Source of the DNA: Sporobacter sp942492735
GTDB taxonomy: Bacteria > Bacillota > Clostridia > Oscillospirales > Oscillospiraceae
Assembly (NCBI GenBank): GCA_942492735.1
Contig: OW818648.1
Span: 1,922,001-1,986,000 of the forward strand
Length of the DNA stretch: 64,000 nucleotides
Reading direction: 5' to 3'
Below are positions 42,141 to 50,389 of this stretch, in pieces. Numbering within the stretch: the stretch's first letter is position 1; every line of letters begins with the position of its first letter. The notes under the pieces were generated by a model. The model was not told the DNA's origin, searched no databases, and was given only the letters and a program-made list of their open reading frames with translations. Made by a program: the position numbers and the translations under genes.

Positions 42141-45100
42141 TCAGTTTTCCTCATCGGTTTCAACGGGCAGGGAGAAATAGACGGTTGTCCCGGTATTTAC
42201 TTTTCCGTTGATCCATGTTCTGCCGCCGTGTTTTTCGATAATATTCCTAACAGCGGCCAAACCAATACCATGCCCCTCAAATTCATCACCGCTATTGAGG
42301 CGTTCGAAAGGCGTGAAAAGCTTTCCGGCGTACTCCATATCGATGCCAATGCCATTATCTTTTATACTGAATACATATTCATTATATTCTCTTCTGCATC
42401 CGATGACGATTTTCGGTCTCTCCCGTTTAGCTGAAAACTTCAGCGCATTGGAAATGAGATTTGTTATGACATGTTTCATCAAGGTTTTATCGGCTAAGAC
42501 CTTCGGAATTCCAGTCTGAAAATCGAGGACGGCTGCAGGTGTTTTATGTGCTTCAAATACAGAGATGATCATATCGCTCATATCTATGGTTTCTTTATTT
42601 AAGGACGTACGGGTGATTCGTTCATAATCGATGAGTTCGGCAAGCATCGAATTCATACCGGAACACAGGTCGACGATTTTTGCCGAATTCAAAACAACAT
42701 CGATATTGTCTTGAATCTGTCTTGAATATTTGACGATCTCCTGTAAAGGCATTTTCAGATCGTGGGTCACGGTCAGAGAGAAATTCTGAAGCGTATCCAA
42801 TGTTTCCTGCAGCGTGTCAGTACGCTCGCTGACCCGGGCTTCAAGAGATGAATTGAGTTTTATGATCTCTTGTTCCGCTTTTATACGTTCGGTAATATCT
42901 CTTCCAAACATCGTGATCTCAACGAGCTCCGAATCTATATAGACAGGATGAAATGAATAGGAAAGAACCTTCTCCCCACGCATTGAGCGAATGTCAATGG
43001 AAAACTCGCCCTCGTTTTTTGCCCGCTCGAAAAATTCGATAAATGATGAAGAAAGTTCATTTGGAAAAGCTTCGGGAAAATTGACGCCCGCTTTAAATTC
43101 CCATCCGTAATTCGTCATAACAAATTCGGTGATTGATTGATTGCAAAGGATGATATTGTAATCAGTATCCACGGACCAGATGAAATCATCTGTACTGTTG
43201 ATTATATTCTTCATTTCTTCTGCATTTTTCTTGATCGCATTTTCAGCGTTAATCCTGTCTGTTACATCCCGGTTTGTCTCAAGAACGGTGTTTAGCCCAA
43301 GTTCGTTGATGATGACTTGCTGTCGTGATTCTATGCAAAGCAGCCGGCCGTCTTTTGCCGTATGGTCGATGAGGCCGCTCCATGAACCGTGCTCCAACAA
43401 ATGAGACTTGAGCTCCTCGTTCCCTATCGGGAATCGGGAACTCAATAGACTATGCGGTGAACAGCCGACAGCGTCATCATCTTTGAACCCGTATATTTTT
43501 TCGGCACCCTGATTCCAGTAGATGATCGGCCCATCCATGTAATAAGCAAATATCGCCTCGTTAGACAAATCCAGTAGCATAGCCTGCCTATTAAGCACTT
43601 TGTTTTGCTGCTGAAGCTGAACGATATGCTCCTCTATAGCGTTTTGTTTTTTTATAAGTTCCGATATGTCGTGATGACAGACGACAATGGCTAAGATGCG
43701 TTCCTGGGCATTGATTATCGGCGTGGCATTCACTTCGATAATCCTGCTCCAATGATCGCTTTCTATAATGACTCTTTCATTTGAGATTGATTCGCCTCTG
43801 AAAGCGCGCCGTGTCGGATAATCGTCAACCGGCAGCGGCTGGCGGTCAAGATCAAGGCACCTAAACTCCTCGAAAACATTCTTTACTGAAATCTGGTCCG
43901 AAAAATAGTCTGGATACATCTCCCGGGCGCGCGCGTTAATTGATGTGATGTTGCCCTCACTGTCATAGACAAAGAGCGCGTCATGCATGTTTTCGATAAC
44001 GGCATAGAGCAGGTTGTTTTGATATCGGATGTCAGCTTCTAATTTATTGCGCTCTGTTATATCGCGGCAAATTTCGAGGACAATTTTTCTGCCGTCATCA
44101 TCATGGTATAGCTGATGTGCGGCTTCTATAGAAAGTAGTCTGCTGTCCTTTGTTGTGTGTATGAGTTCGCCGCTCCACTTACCATTTCGCTCTAGTAGAT
44201 ACCTTGTTTCCTCCAGGCTGATGAAGCGCTCTGTTTTAAGCAGCGCATCACTTAATTGGCCGATGGCTTCCTCGGGCGTATATCCATACATGATCTCGGC
44301 GCCTTCGTTCCAATAAAAGATGGCACCGTCCAAATCCCATGCAAAAATCGCTTCGTGTGAAAGATCCAGCAGCTTTGCTTGTCTGGTTAAGACCTTATAC
44401 TGCTGCTGCAGCAAATCTATATATTCTTGGATTGTCAAATTATCAGCGATTGTCTTGGTTGACAGAATTTGATTCTGTTCGTAAAGCTTCTTTTCTGTTT
44501 GCTTCATTTCCCTGAAAATCAAATCGTACGGCTCACGAATTCCGGTCTGTATGATCGATCGATATACAAAGTAGAAGGAAAGAATCTTGAAATAATGTCC
44601 CACCAAATTCATAAACCCATAATTGTTGATATATGTAGTGAAGCATGCCTCTGAGGCGATCGTACATAAAAGAGAGAAGAGTAAGAACCTGTAAACCTTA
44701 CTTTCAAATGCATCTTTATTTTTACGGAGAACAAAGATTGCGGCAAGAAGAGTAGCGATGATGATGTATTCGCTGATGACCTTAAACGGTGTTTGACCCG
44801 CGCCTTCAACAAAGGCTACCGGAAAATTATGCCACACAAATATTGAAAGAACGATGGCCACGGTAAACACAGAATAAATAGTCAATAAAAGGTTCGTATT
44901 CAGCTGCTTTTTTGACTTCAAAAGTATAAATGAAATCAGCAATACGATACTTTCGAAATATCGGGCTGCAACCCACAGTTGGTTTGCGTGATAGTCATAA
45001 TCCGTAAAAATCGCCATACCCTTGTATGATATGGTGTGAAATAAATCAAGACAACCAATAAATAAATACGCGAGGCCAACCATTAATAAATAATTGTTTT

Positions 45101-45272
45101 TTAGAACACGTACCGAATTCCATGTTATTAAGAAAACAGTGATGGCAATGCAAATGCTGAAAACTTCGGCAAGCGAATGAAACAAAAGATAATTATAAAG
45201 ACTGCTTAAATAAAGCAGAATAAATACGGCTATAACAATGAGAATTTTAACACTATTTTTTATATAACTCAT
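42141..45272 (-). CDS. MASE3-type membrane sensor histidine kinase with four PAS domains
   Basis: 1043 residues. The N-terminal ~235 residues form a seven- or eight-helix MASE3 sensor ('GLAYLFIGCLDLFHTISYKGM', 'NLVGHYFKILSFYFVYRSII'). Four PAS domains follow at about 300-400, 425-530, 545-650 and 670-780; the first and third are alike ('LLDLS(H/N)EAIFA', 'YWN(E/Q)GAE'). A coiled coil leads to a phospho-acceptor region with THDLKMPLQEIVKYSRQ and an ATPase domain (LISNALKFSAK, IKDNGIGID, GHGIGLAAVRNIIEKHGG). The kinase is of the phytochrome/PAS type and forms a pair with the adjacent YesN-like regulator. The ligand is unknown. Confidence 0.92.
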   Translation of the reverse strand: MSYIKNSVKILIVIAVFILLYLSSLYNYLLFHSLAEVFSICIAITVFLITWNSVRVLKNNYLLMVGLAYLFIGCLDLFHTISYKGMAIFTDYDYHANQLWVAARYFESIVLLISFILLKSKKQLNTNLLLTIYSVFTVAIVLSIFVWHNFPVAFVEGAGQTPFKVISEYIIIATLLAAIFVLRKNKDAFESKVYRFLLFSLLCTIASEACFTTYINNYGFMNLVGHYFKILSFYFVYRSIIQTGIREPYDLIFREMKQTEKKLYEQNQILSTKTIADNLTIQEYIDLLQQQYKVLTRQAKLLDLSHEAIFAWDLDGAIFYWNEGAEIMYGYTPEEAIGQLSDALLKTERFISLEETRYLLERNGKWSGELIHTTKDSRLLSIEAAHQLYHDDDGRKIVLEICRDITERNKLEADIRYQNNLLYAVIENMHDALFVYDSEGNITSINARAREMYPDYFSDQISVKNVFEEFRCLDLDRQPLPVDDYPTRRAFRGESISNERVIIESDHWSRIIEVNATPIINAQERILAIVVCHHDISELIKKQNAIEEHIVQLQQQNKVLNRQAMLLDLSNEAIFAYYMDGPIIYWNQGAEKIYGFKDDDAVGCSPHSLLSSRFPIGNEELKSHLLEHGSWSGLIDHTAKDGRLLCIESRQQVIINELGLNTVLETNRDVTDRINAENAIKKNAEEMKNIINSTDDFIWSVDTDYNIILCNQSITEFVMTNYGWEFKAGVNFPEAFPNELSSSFIEFFERAKNEGEFSIDIRSMRGEKVLSYSFHPVYIDSELVEITMFGRDITERIKAEQEIIKLNSSLEARVSERTDTLQETLDTLQNFSLTVTHDLKMPLQEIVKYSRQIQDNIDVVLNSAKIVDLCSGMNSMLAELIDYERITRTSLNKETIDMSDMIISVFEAHKTPAAVLDFQTGIPKVLADKTLMKHVITNLISNALKFSAKRERPKIVIGCRREYNEYVFSIKDNGIGIDMEYAGKLFTPFERLNSGDEFEGHGIGLAAVRNIIEKHGGRTWINGKVNTGTTVYFSLPVETDEEN

Positions 45273-45477
45273 AAAAACCTCTATCTTGATATTGTGACAG
45301 CCTTATGTCTTCCAACACAGAAACATTTTACAATATTGATTTACAAAAGTATACAAATTTCGTGTTAATGCATACATTATGACATTGTTGTTTCGTCACT
45401 AAAAACTATAATAGAACATAGATGAATGATTTATATACGACAATCATAGAAAAACATATGGGGTGGGTGGATTGTAA

Positions 45478-45954
45478 GTGTATACACAAACAGCAATCGA
45501 AAATAGATACGACCAGGACAGACAGTTTGGTGATGTTCATACCGATCTGCCGCTCAGAATACTCATCATTGATGACAACAAAGATTTTGCATGTTCGCTC
45601 AGCTCACTTTTTAAGCATCTTGGATATAAGTCGTGTACCGCGTATGATAAGAAAAGCGGTATGCAAAGGGTTCTGGAAATCAGACCGGATTTGATATTCT
45701 GCGATATCGGACTCCCGGGACGGGGCTGCTATGAAATTGCTGATGAAATTCGATCAGAACAGTCGACGAGACATGTCATACTGGCTGCAGTAACATGCTA
45801 TTCTCATGAAAAGGTAAAGCTGCTCGTTAAGGAGTTAGGGTTTGATTTTTATATCTCAAAACCGATTCAAACATCCATATTGGACGATTTGCTGCAAAAG
45901 GTACAAATAAGGAAAACAAATCTCAATCGAAAAACATGCCTGACTGCCGTATAG
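45478..45954 (+). CDS. Stand-alone receiver-domain protein
   Basis: 158 residues from GTG 45478 with a GGTGG site 7 bases upstream. After a ~25-residue leader comes a receiver domain with all key positions: acidic IIDDN, phospho-acceptor D in LIFCDIGLPGRG, T/S at AAVTCYS and K in FYISKPIQ. There is no output domain, so it probably works in a phosphorelay or by protein contact. It is divergent from the MASE3 kinase gene, from which it is separated by about 200 bp, and may be phosphorylated by that kinase. Downstream lies the 2-oxoacid oxidoreductase gene, with 56 bp between them. Confidence 0.85.
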   Translation: MYTQTAIENRYDQDRQFGDVHTDLPLRILIIDDNKDFACSLSSLFKHLGYKSCTAYDKKSGMQRVLEIRPDLIFCDIGLPGRGCYEIADEIRSEQSTRHVILAAVTCYSHEKVKLLVKELGFDFYISKPIQTSILDDLLQKVQIRKTNLNRKTCLTAV

Positions 45955-46010
45955 TAAATGCGGGCAGCTGTATTATTTAAGTGGTTCTAGACAGGAAGGA
46001 CACTGTGTTA

Positions 46011-47672
46011 ATGTATAATATTTTGATTGGCGGGGCGGCGGGGCAAGGAATTGATACAACTGTCGCAATATTGGAAAAACTGTTTAAAAGATCCGGTTTT
46101 TTCATTTTTACAATCAGAGATTTTATGTCCCGCATTCGCGGCGGTCATAATTTTGCGATCATAGCATTTGGACCCGAACCAATCCTATCACATCAGCGTC
46201 CTCTTGACGGTATTATTGCGCTCAATGAGGAGACCGTTGAATTACATAAAGACGCGCTGAAATCAGACGGTTTCATAATCTGTGATAACGCGGCAATGAG
46301 CGGGAATGCCAGTGTCTTGAAAATTGATTTCGGCGCGATAACTCAAACGCTTGCTAATCCGCGTGCCGTCGGTAGCATTGCAATCGGCGCGGTTTTAAAG
46401 ATTTTCGGATTGGATATGACTGCCGCGCCTGATGTGTTGGCATCTTCGATGAAGACGCAGCTGGTTCAGGATAACCTAAAAGCAATTACAGCAGGATATG
46501 CTGCCACTGAAAAACGTTATGAACACCACATTCACAACGTGAACGAGACCATTTTGATCAGTGGCAGCAATGCTGTGGCTTTGGGAGCACTGGCGGCGGG
46601 ATTGCGGTTTTATTCTGCTTATCCCATGTCGCCATCGACTTCTATTATGGAATATCTCGCATCACACAGTGAGGAGATGAATATTGTTGTTGAGCAAGCT
46701 GAGGATGAGATTGCCGCCATAAACATGGCGATCGGCGCGTCGTTCACTGGAGCGCGGGCTATGACAGGAACCTCGGGTGGTGGCTTTTCGCTGATGGTAG
46801 AGGCGCTGGGCTTGGCGGGAATAGCGGAAATCCCACTCGTCATTGTCAATGCGCAGCGACCCGGGCCGGCGACAGGATTTCCGACGCGTACCGAACAGGG
46901 TGACCTTAAATTCGTTATTTCAGCAGCACAGGGCGAATTCCCGAGAATGGTTATCGCCCTTCGAAACCATCATGATGCGTTTTATCAGACAGTACGAGCG
47001 TTCAATCTGGCCGAAAAGTATCAGATGCCTGTCATCATTTTGAGTGATCAATATCTGGGCGATACGACAACAACGGTTGAACCGTTTAATATAGATTTCC
47101 CAGCAGAATCACCACCGGCTGAAGAAAATGCGGGAGATTATCGCCGCTATATGTTTACAGCGAATGGGATATCTCCCCGTCTTCTGCCCGGCAAGACGAG
47201 CCACCTTGTCACGGCCGACAGTGATGAACACGATGAATACGGCAGAATCACAGAATCGGCAGAGATTCGAGTCAAGATGGTTGATAAGCGAATGAAAAAG
47301 CTGCAGGCGCTGGAGCTTGAGCTGATAGAACCCGATTTCCTGGGTCCTGATAGATTTGACACGCTGCTCATCGGATGGGGGTCGACATTTGGTCCGATTG
47401 CTGATGCAGTCAATCAGCTCAATAAAGACACTCCCGGTAAGTATGCGGCACTGATATTTGGAGATGTCTTTCCCTTACCAAAAAAGAGGCTCCTCGAAAA
47501 AGCAGCATCTGCCCGCAGCATCATCAATATCGAACAAAACGCCACAGGCCAGCTGGCGGGGCTAATTAGGGAGCAAACCGGGGTCGTCTGTACGTCGAGC
47601 GTTTTAAAATATGACGGCAGACAAATATCGGGCGATGAAATTGTCATAGCACTAAGGGGGGTGGCAGAATGA
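46011..47672 (+). CDS. 2-oxoacid:ferredoxin oxidoreductase, fused gamma-alpha subunit
   Basis: 553 residues from ATG 46011, which has AGGAAGGA about 9 bases upstream; the frame extends to GTG 45981 without a good site. Residues 1-175 are the gamma domain (NILIGGAAGQGIDT, FMSRIRGGHNF). Residues about 190-553 are the alpha domain with the pyrimidine-binding region (FYSAYPMSPST, VVEQAEDEIAAINMAIGASFTGARAMTGTSGGGFSLM). This gamma-alpha fusion is typical of KorA-like two-subunit enzymes that oxidise 2-oxoacids to acyl-CoA with ferredoxin reduction. The exact oxoacid is not determinable. It overlaps the beta-subunit gene by 4 bp. Confidence 0.9.
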   Translation: MYNILIGGAAGQGIDTTVAILEKLFKRSGFFIFTIRDFMSRIRGGHNFAIIAFGPEPILSHQRPLDGIIALNEETVELHKDALKSDGFIICDNAAMSGNASVLKIDFGAITQTLANPRAVGSIAIGAVLKIFGLDMTAAPDVLASSMKTQLVQDNLKAITAGYAATEKRYEHHIHNVNETILISGSNAVALGALAAGLRFYSAYPMSPSTSIMEYLASHSEEMNIVVEQAEDEIAAINMAIGASFTGARAMTGTSGGGFSLMVEALGLAGIAEIPLVIVNAQRPGPATGFPTRTEQGDLKFVISAAQGEFPRMVIALRNHHDAFYQTVRAFNLAEKYQMPVIILSDQYLGDTTTTVEPFNIDFPAESPPAEENAGDYRRYMFTANGISPRLLPGKTSHLVTADSDEHDEYGRITESAEIRVKMVDKRMKKLQALELELIEPDFLGPDRFDTLLIGWGSTFGPIADAVNQLNKDTPGKYAALIFGDVFPLPKKRLLEKAASARSIINIEQNATGQLAGLIREQTGVVCTSSVLKYDGRQISGDEIVIALRGVAE

Positions 47673-48514
47673 ACACGTTTCAGACCTACGAAACGGCGTG
47701 GTGCCCCGGCTGCGGTAATTACAGCATTTTGGAATGCCTGAAAACCGCTCTTGAAGCGCTCGGCAAAAAGCCGAAAGACGTACTGATTGCAGCGGGAATC
47801 GGTCAAGCCGCGAAGCTGCCCCAGTATATCAGTACAAATAGTTTCTGCGGCTTGCACGGCAGGGGGCTGCCGGCCGCGGTTGCCGCGAAAATAGCCAATG
47901 AAGATCTGACGGTCATCGTTTCTACCGGTGATGGCGATTCTTACGGTGAGGGTGGTAATCATTTTATTCACAATATCCGGCGCAATGTGGACATCGCGCA
48001 TTTCGTCCATGACAATCAGGTTTACGGCTTGACGAAAGGGCAGTCCTCACCGACATCCGACCTCGGATTTGTGACAGATGTCCAGACAACCGGCAACATC
48101 AACCCACCATTGAATCCGTTACTTTTGGCCATTGCTTCGGGTGGTGGTTTTGTAGCCAGAGCGTTTAGCGGTGACAAAGAGCACCTGATCGACATGATGA
48201 AGAAAGCGATCAGCTATAAAGGCTATGCGCTTGTCGATATACTGCAGCCGTGCGTAAGCTTCAACAAAGTCAACACGCATGCCTATTATTCACAGCGTGT
48301 TTATAGGCTGGATGACACATATAACCCGGCGGATAAATCGGCGGCTTTTCAAAAAGCGATGGAATACGGTGACCGGATTCCGATTGGCATTGTTTATCTG
48401 GAACAGAAAGAGACATTCCGTGATAAGAATACGGTGCTGAAAAAGGGTGTCCCGCTTATCGACCAAACAACTGAACAGGACGTTCTGAATCGACTCATCA
48501 GGCGTTTCGAATAA
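47669..48514 (+). CDS. 2-oxoacid:ferredoxin oxidoreductase, beta subunit (TPP-binding)
   Basis: 281 residues. Thiamine diphosphate binding is shown by STGDGDSYGEGGNHFIHNIRRNVDIAHFVHDNQVYGLTKGQSSPTS, and the N-terminal AWCPGCGNYSI motif supplies cysteines used for the beta-subunit cluster in this family. The length matches KorB-type beta subunits. It is translationally coupled to the gamma-alpha gene (ATGA overlap) and followed after 66 bp by a small rubredoxin-like gene. The two subunits together form the complete two-component enzyme; no separate delta ferredoxin subunit is encoded here. Confidence 0.9.
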   Translation: MNTFQTYETAWCPGCGNYSILECLKTALEALGKKPKDVLIAAGIGQAAKLPQYISTNSFCGLHGRGLPAAVAAKIANEDLTVIVSTGDGDSYGEGGNHFIHNIRRNVDIAHFVHDNQVYGLTKGQSSPTSDLGFVTDVQTTGNINPPLNPLLLAIASGGGFVARAFSGDKEHLIDMMKKAISYKGYALVDILQPCVSFNKVNTHAYYSQRVYRLDDTYNPADKSAAFQKAMEYGDRIPIGIVYLEQKETFRDKNTVLKKGVPLIDQTTEQDVLNRLIRRFE

Positions 48515-48580
48515 CAATATTGGCGGTAAATTACAGCAAGTGCTGAAAATTCAATTATATAATTTAAAGGAGTAAAAACT

Positions 48581-48910
48581 ATGTTATGGAAATGTTCCGT
48601 ATGCGGTTATACGCACACTGGAGATGAAGCGCCGGACAAGTGTCCGAAATGTGGTGCGCCGAAGGAGAGCTTTTCGTTGCTTTCCGAAGCCGATGCTAGA
48701 AAAATAACTGATTCGGATCGGACAAATGATATACATATGGAAATTGTCAAGCTGGCGATGAAGATGGTGGATTTGGCCAAGGAGGGCATCGATATCAACC
48801 TTGATCCGCCTTGCGTTGAAGTGTTCACCAAAGCCCAGAAGGAAGCATGGATCATCAAGCAAAGAAGCAAAGCTGAAATTGCCGGACATATGACCAGAGG
48901 CAAGTGGTAG
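48581..48910 (+). CDS. Rubredoxin-like domain protein
   Basis: 109 residues. The N-terminal ~35 residues have the short rubredoxin-like fold found at the end of rubrerythrins (WKCSVCGYTHTGDEAPDKCPKCGAPKESF), with CxxC pairs for one iron. The rest is helical (EIVKLAMKMVDLAKEGIDINLDPPCVEVFTKAQKEAW) and I do not recognise it. ATG 48581 has AAAGGAG 7 bases upstream. Because it sits directly behind the ferredoxin-linked oxoacid oxidoreductase, it may be an electron carrier or redox sensor. A terminator follows at once. Confidence 0.82.
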   Translation: MLWKCSVCGYTHTGDEAPDKCPKCGAPKESFSLLSEADARKITDSDRTNDIHMEIVKLAMKMVDLAKEGIDINLDPPCVEVFTKAQKEAWIIKQRSKAEIAGHMTRGKW

Positions 48911-48917
48911 AATAACA

Positions 48918-48955
48918 AAAAGTCCTGCAGCCGCGCAAAGCTGCAGGACTTTTTT
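48918..48955 (+). terminator. Terminator after the rubredoxin-like gene
   Basis: AAAAAGTCCTGCAG pairs with CTGCAGGACTTTTTT around a CGCAAAG-containing loop. A near-identical hairpin occurs at 49953-49991. Confidence 0.9.
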
Positions 48956-48981
48956 AAAGCAAGGGGCGGATTCTTACGCTT

Positions 48982-49728
48982 TTATTTCTTATATTTTCGC
49001 TCAATCAGGTCAATCGAACGCCGTGTTGGTTCATATCCATACTCATAGCATTCCTTATAAATCCTCGGCAGCTTTTTTAAACGGAAGTTTATATCATCGA
49101 CGTCAAGGACTGCCAAATCAAGCTCGTCGAGGCCGAGCCATTTCCGTTTTTCCTTATATTGACGCCCTTTTCCTTTTTTGTACGCTTTCGCCAGTTCCTC
49201 TAAGCCGCCGACTCCGCCGCAGTCCTCGATAATGCCGAAGCCTTCCCCTTCAAGCAAATTTGGCAACTCGTTCGCGTTTATTACGACCTTTTCGCAGCTT
49301 TCCAGCGTGAGGTTCACCTGCCAGCTGTCGCCGTAATCATATTCGAAGGCAAGCTTCCATGGAACCTTGTCAGCAATATCCTTTAAGCGGTATTTACTCG
49401 CATCACGCCAATTCTCATTGACATTTCCGAAATCATCGTCAGGTGGCAATTCAAAACGCCACGGCTTCAACATATCGGCAAAATCGCTTTTGCCAAGGAA
49501 CTCTTCCAACTCCTCATCGGAATAGCGTGTCCGCATATCTTCGAGGACTACCGCGCCGAAATCATACGTGAAGCAGAAAAGATGACAGGCCTGCATCTCA
49601 TACATGGTCATCAGGATATAACCCAGCTCCGCTATTGTTTTACTGCCGTTAACCTCAAACCGCCTCCAGATTTTCGGCGTGTACCCATCAAGCTCGGCAT
49701 AAAACCTGTATATCGGATGTACTGCCAT
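48982..49728 (-). CDS. pRiA4b ORF-3-like protein
   Basis: 248 residues that match the plasmid pRiA4b ORF-3 family: 'YRFYAELDGYTPKIWRRFEVNGSKTIAELGYILMTMYEMQACHLFCFTY' at the N-terminus, followed by 'WKLAFEYDYGDSWQVNLTLE' and 'GGVGGLEELAKAYKKGKG'. The biochemical function of the family is not known; members are often found near plasmids and insertion sequences. ATG 49728 follows directly on the stop codon of a 32-codon ORF (TAAATG), so translation of the two is probably coupled. The gene lies between two near-identical terminator hairpins, which might mark a moved cassette. Confidence 0.82.
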   Translation of the reverse strand: MAVHPIYRFYAELDGYTPKIWRRFEVNGSKTIAELGYILMTMYEMQACHLFCFTYDFGAVVLEDMRTRYSDEELEEFLGKSDFADMLKPWRFELPPDDDFGNVNENWRDASKYRLKDIADKVPWKLAFEYDYGDSWQVNLTLESCEKVVINANELPNLLEGEGFGIIEDCGGVGGLEELAKAYKKGKGRQYKEKRKWLGLDELDLAVLDVDDINFRLKKLPRIYKECYEYGYEPTRRSIDLIERKYKK

Positions 49729-49827
49729 TTACGCATCCCCCTGTTTGTCATGGATTTGATATGGTATATCTTTTTCTTCGAGCTTGTCCGCTATATCCTC
49801 TAAGAATACAATTGGTTTCCCGTACAT
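49729..49827 (-). CDS. 32-residue small protein coupled to the pRiA4b ORF-3-like gene
   Basis: A short frame on the minus strand, from ATG 49827 to TAA 49729-49731, with a very good AGGAGG site about 9 bases upstream. It encodes a charged peptide that begins MYGKPIVFLEDIADKLEEK and has a short helix pattern. The stop is followed directly by the ATG of the next gene, a tight coupling that supports real translation. It may be a leader peptide controlling the downstream gene or a small partner protein. No similarity recognised. Confidence 0.55.
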   Translation of the reverse strand: MYGKPIVFLEDIADKLEEKDIPYQIHDKQGDA

Positions 49828-49952
49828 ACGTTATTACCTCCTGCTCGGCTCCCGTTCAATTACCATTTCCATTAATTAGTATACTGCAACTGCAACAAAA
49901 AAACAAACAAAATTACAACCTGTTACTGAGGCTTGTATTGCTAACCAATAAC

Positions 49953-49991
49953 ATAAAGTCCTGCAGTCGCAAAGGCCGCAGGACTTTATTT
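49953..49991. terminator. Terminator-like hairpin, near copy of that at 48918
   Basis: AAAGTCCTGC pairs with GCAGGACTTTA; the loop has CGCAAAGG. Up to one stem mismatch it repeats the hairpin at 48918-48955. Its flanks are AT-rich on both sides, so either strand could use it. Confidence 0.7.
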
Positions 49992-50048
49992 ATTATTATA
50001 TAATTATATTGAATACAAATTCAAAATAATATTCGCGCATGTATATAA

Positions 50049-50333
50049 TTATCCCTGCAAGAATTCAATACCCTTACCGCCCATTGGGTAGCTCCAGCTT
50101 TTCACAACCTTGCCCTTGGACAACACACGACATGTACCGCATTCGAGGCAGCCCTCGTGGTTAAAGGTGATTTTCCCGTTTTCGTAGTGATAGAGACCGG
50201 CAGGACAGGCCATCACAAGCTGAGCGATTTTGGCCTCGTTATCATAATCGTTGTCTATCGTGATATGCGGATTGTGTTGGTCTATAAAGAAGCGGTCGAT
50301 CCCAAGCTTGTCGTCTATGCTCATTTTTGCCAC
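50049..50333 (-). CDS. fixX: FixX-type ferredoxin-like protein
   Basis: 94 residues of the FixX family, small ferredoxin-like partners of FixC. Cysteines are at 'MACPAGLY' and 'HEGCLECGTCRVL', as in FixX, and the tail 'VKSWSYPMGGKGIEF' closely follows the family's 'W.YP.GG.G..yr.G' ending. GTG 50333 has AAAGGA 10 bases upstream; ATG 50324 is an alternative. It is 56 bp downstream of fixC on the same strand. FixX accepts or relays electrons for FixC in the bifurcating FixABCX complex or in quinone reduction, but no fixA or fixB (etfBA) genes are present here. Confidence 0.9.
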   Translation of the reverse strand: MAKMSIDDKLGIDRFFIDQHNPHITIDNDYDNEAKIAQLVMACPAGLYHYENGKITFNHEGCLECGTCRVLSKGKVVKSWSYPMGGKGIEFLQG

Positions 50334-50389
50334 AAATGATCATTCCTTTACCTTTATATTAGCTGCTATAGTATACCGTATAGCTACAG

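Noticed and set aside
45422..45694. Plus-strand frame overlapping the receiver-protein gene
   Set aside because: It has no domain content, whereas the overlapping frame at 45478-45954 encodes a full receiver domain with all key residues.
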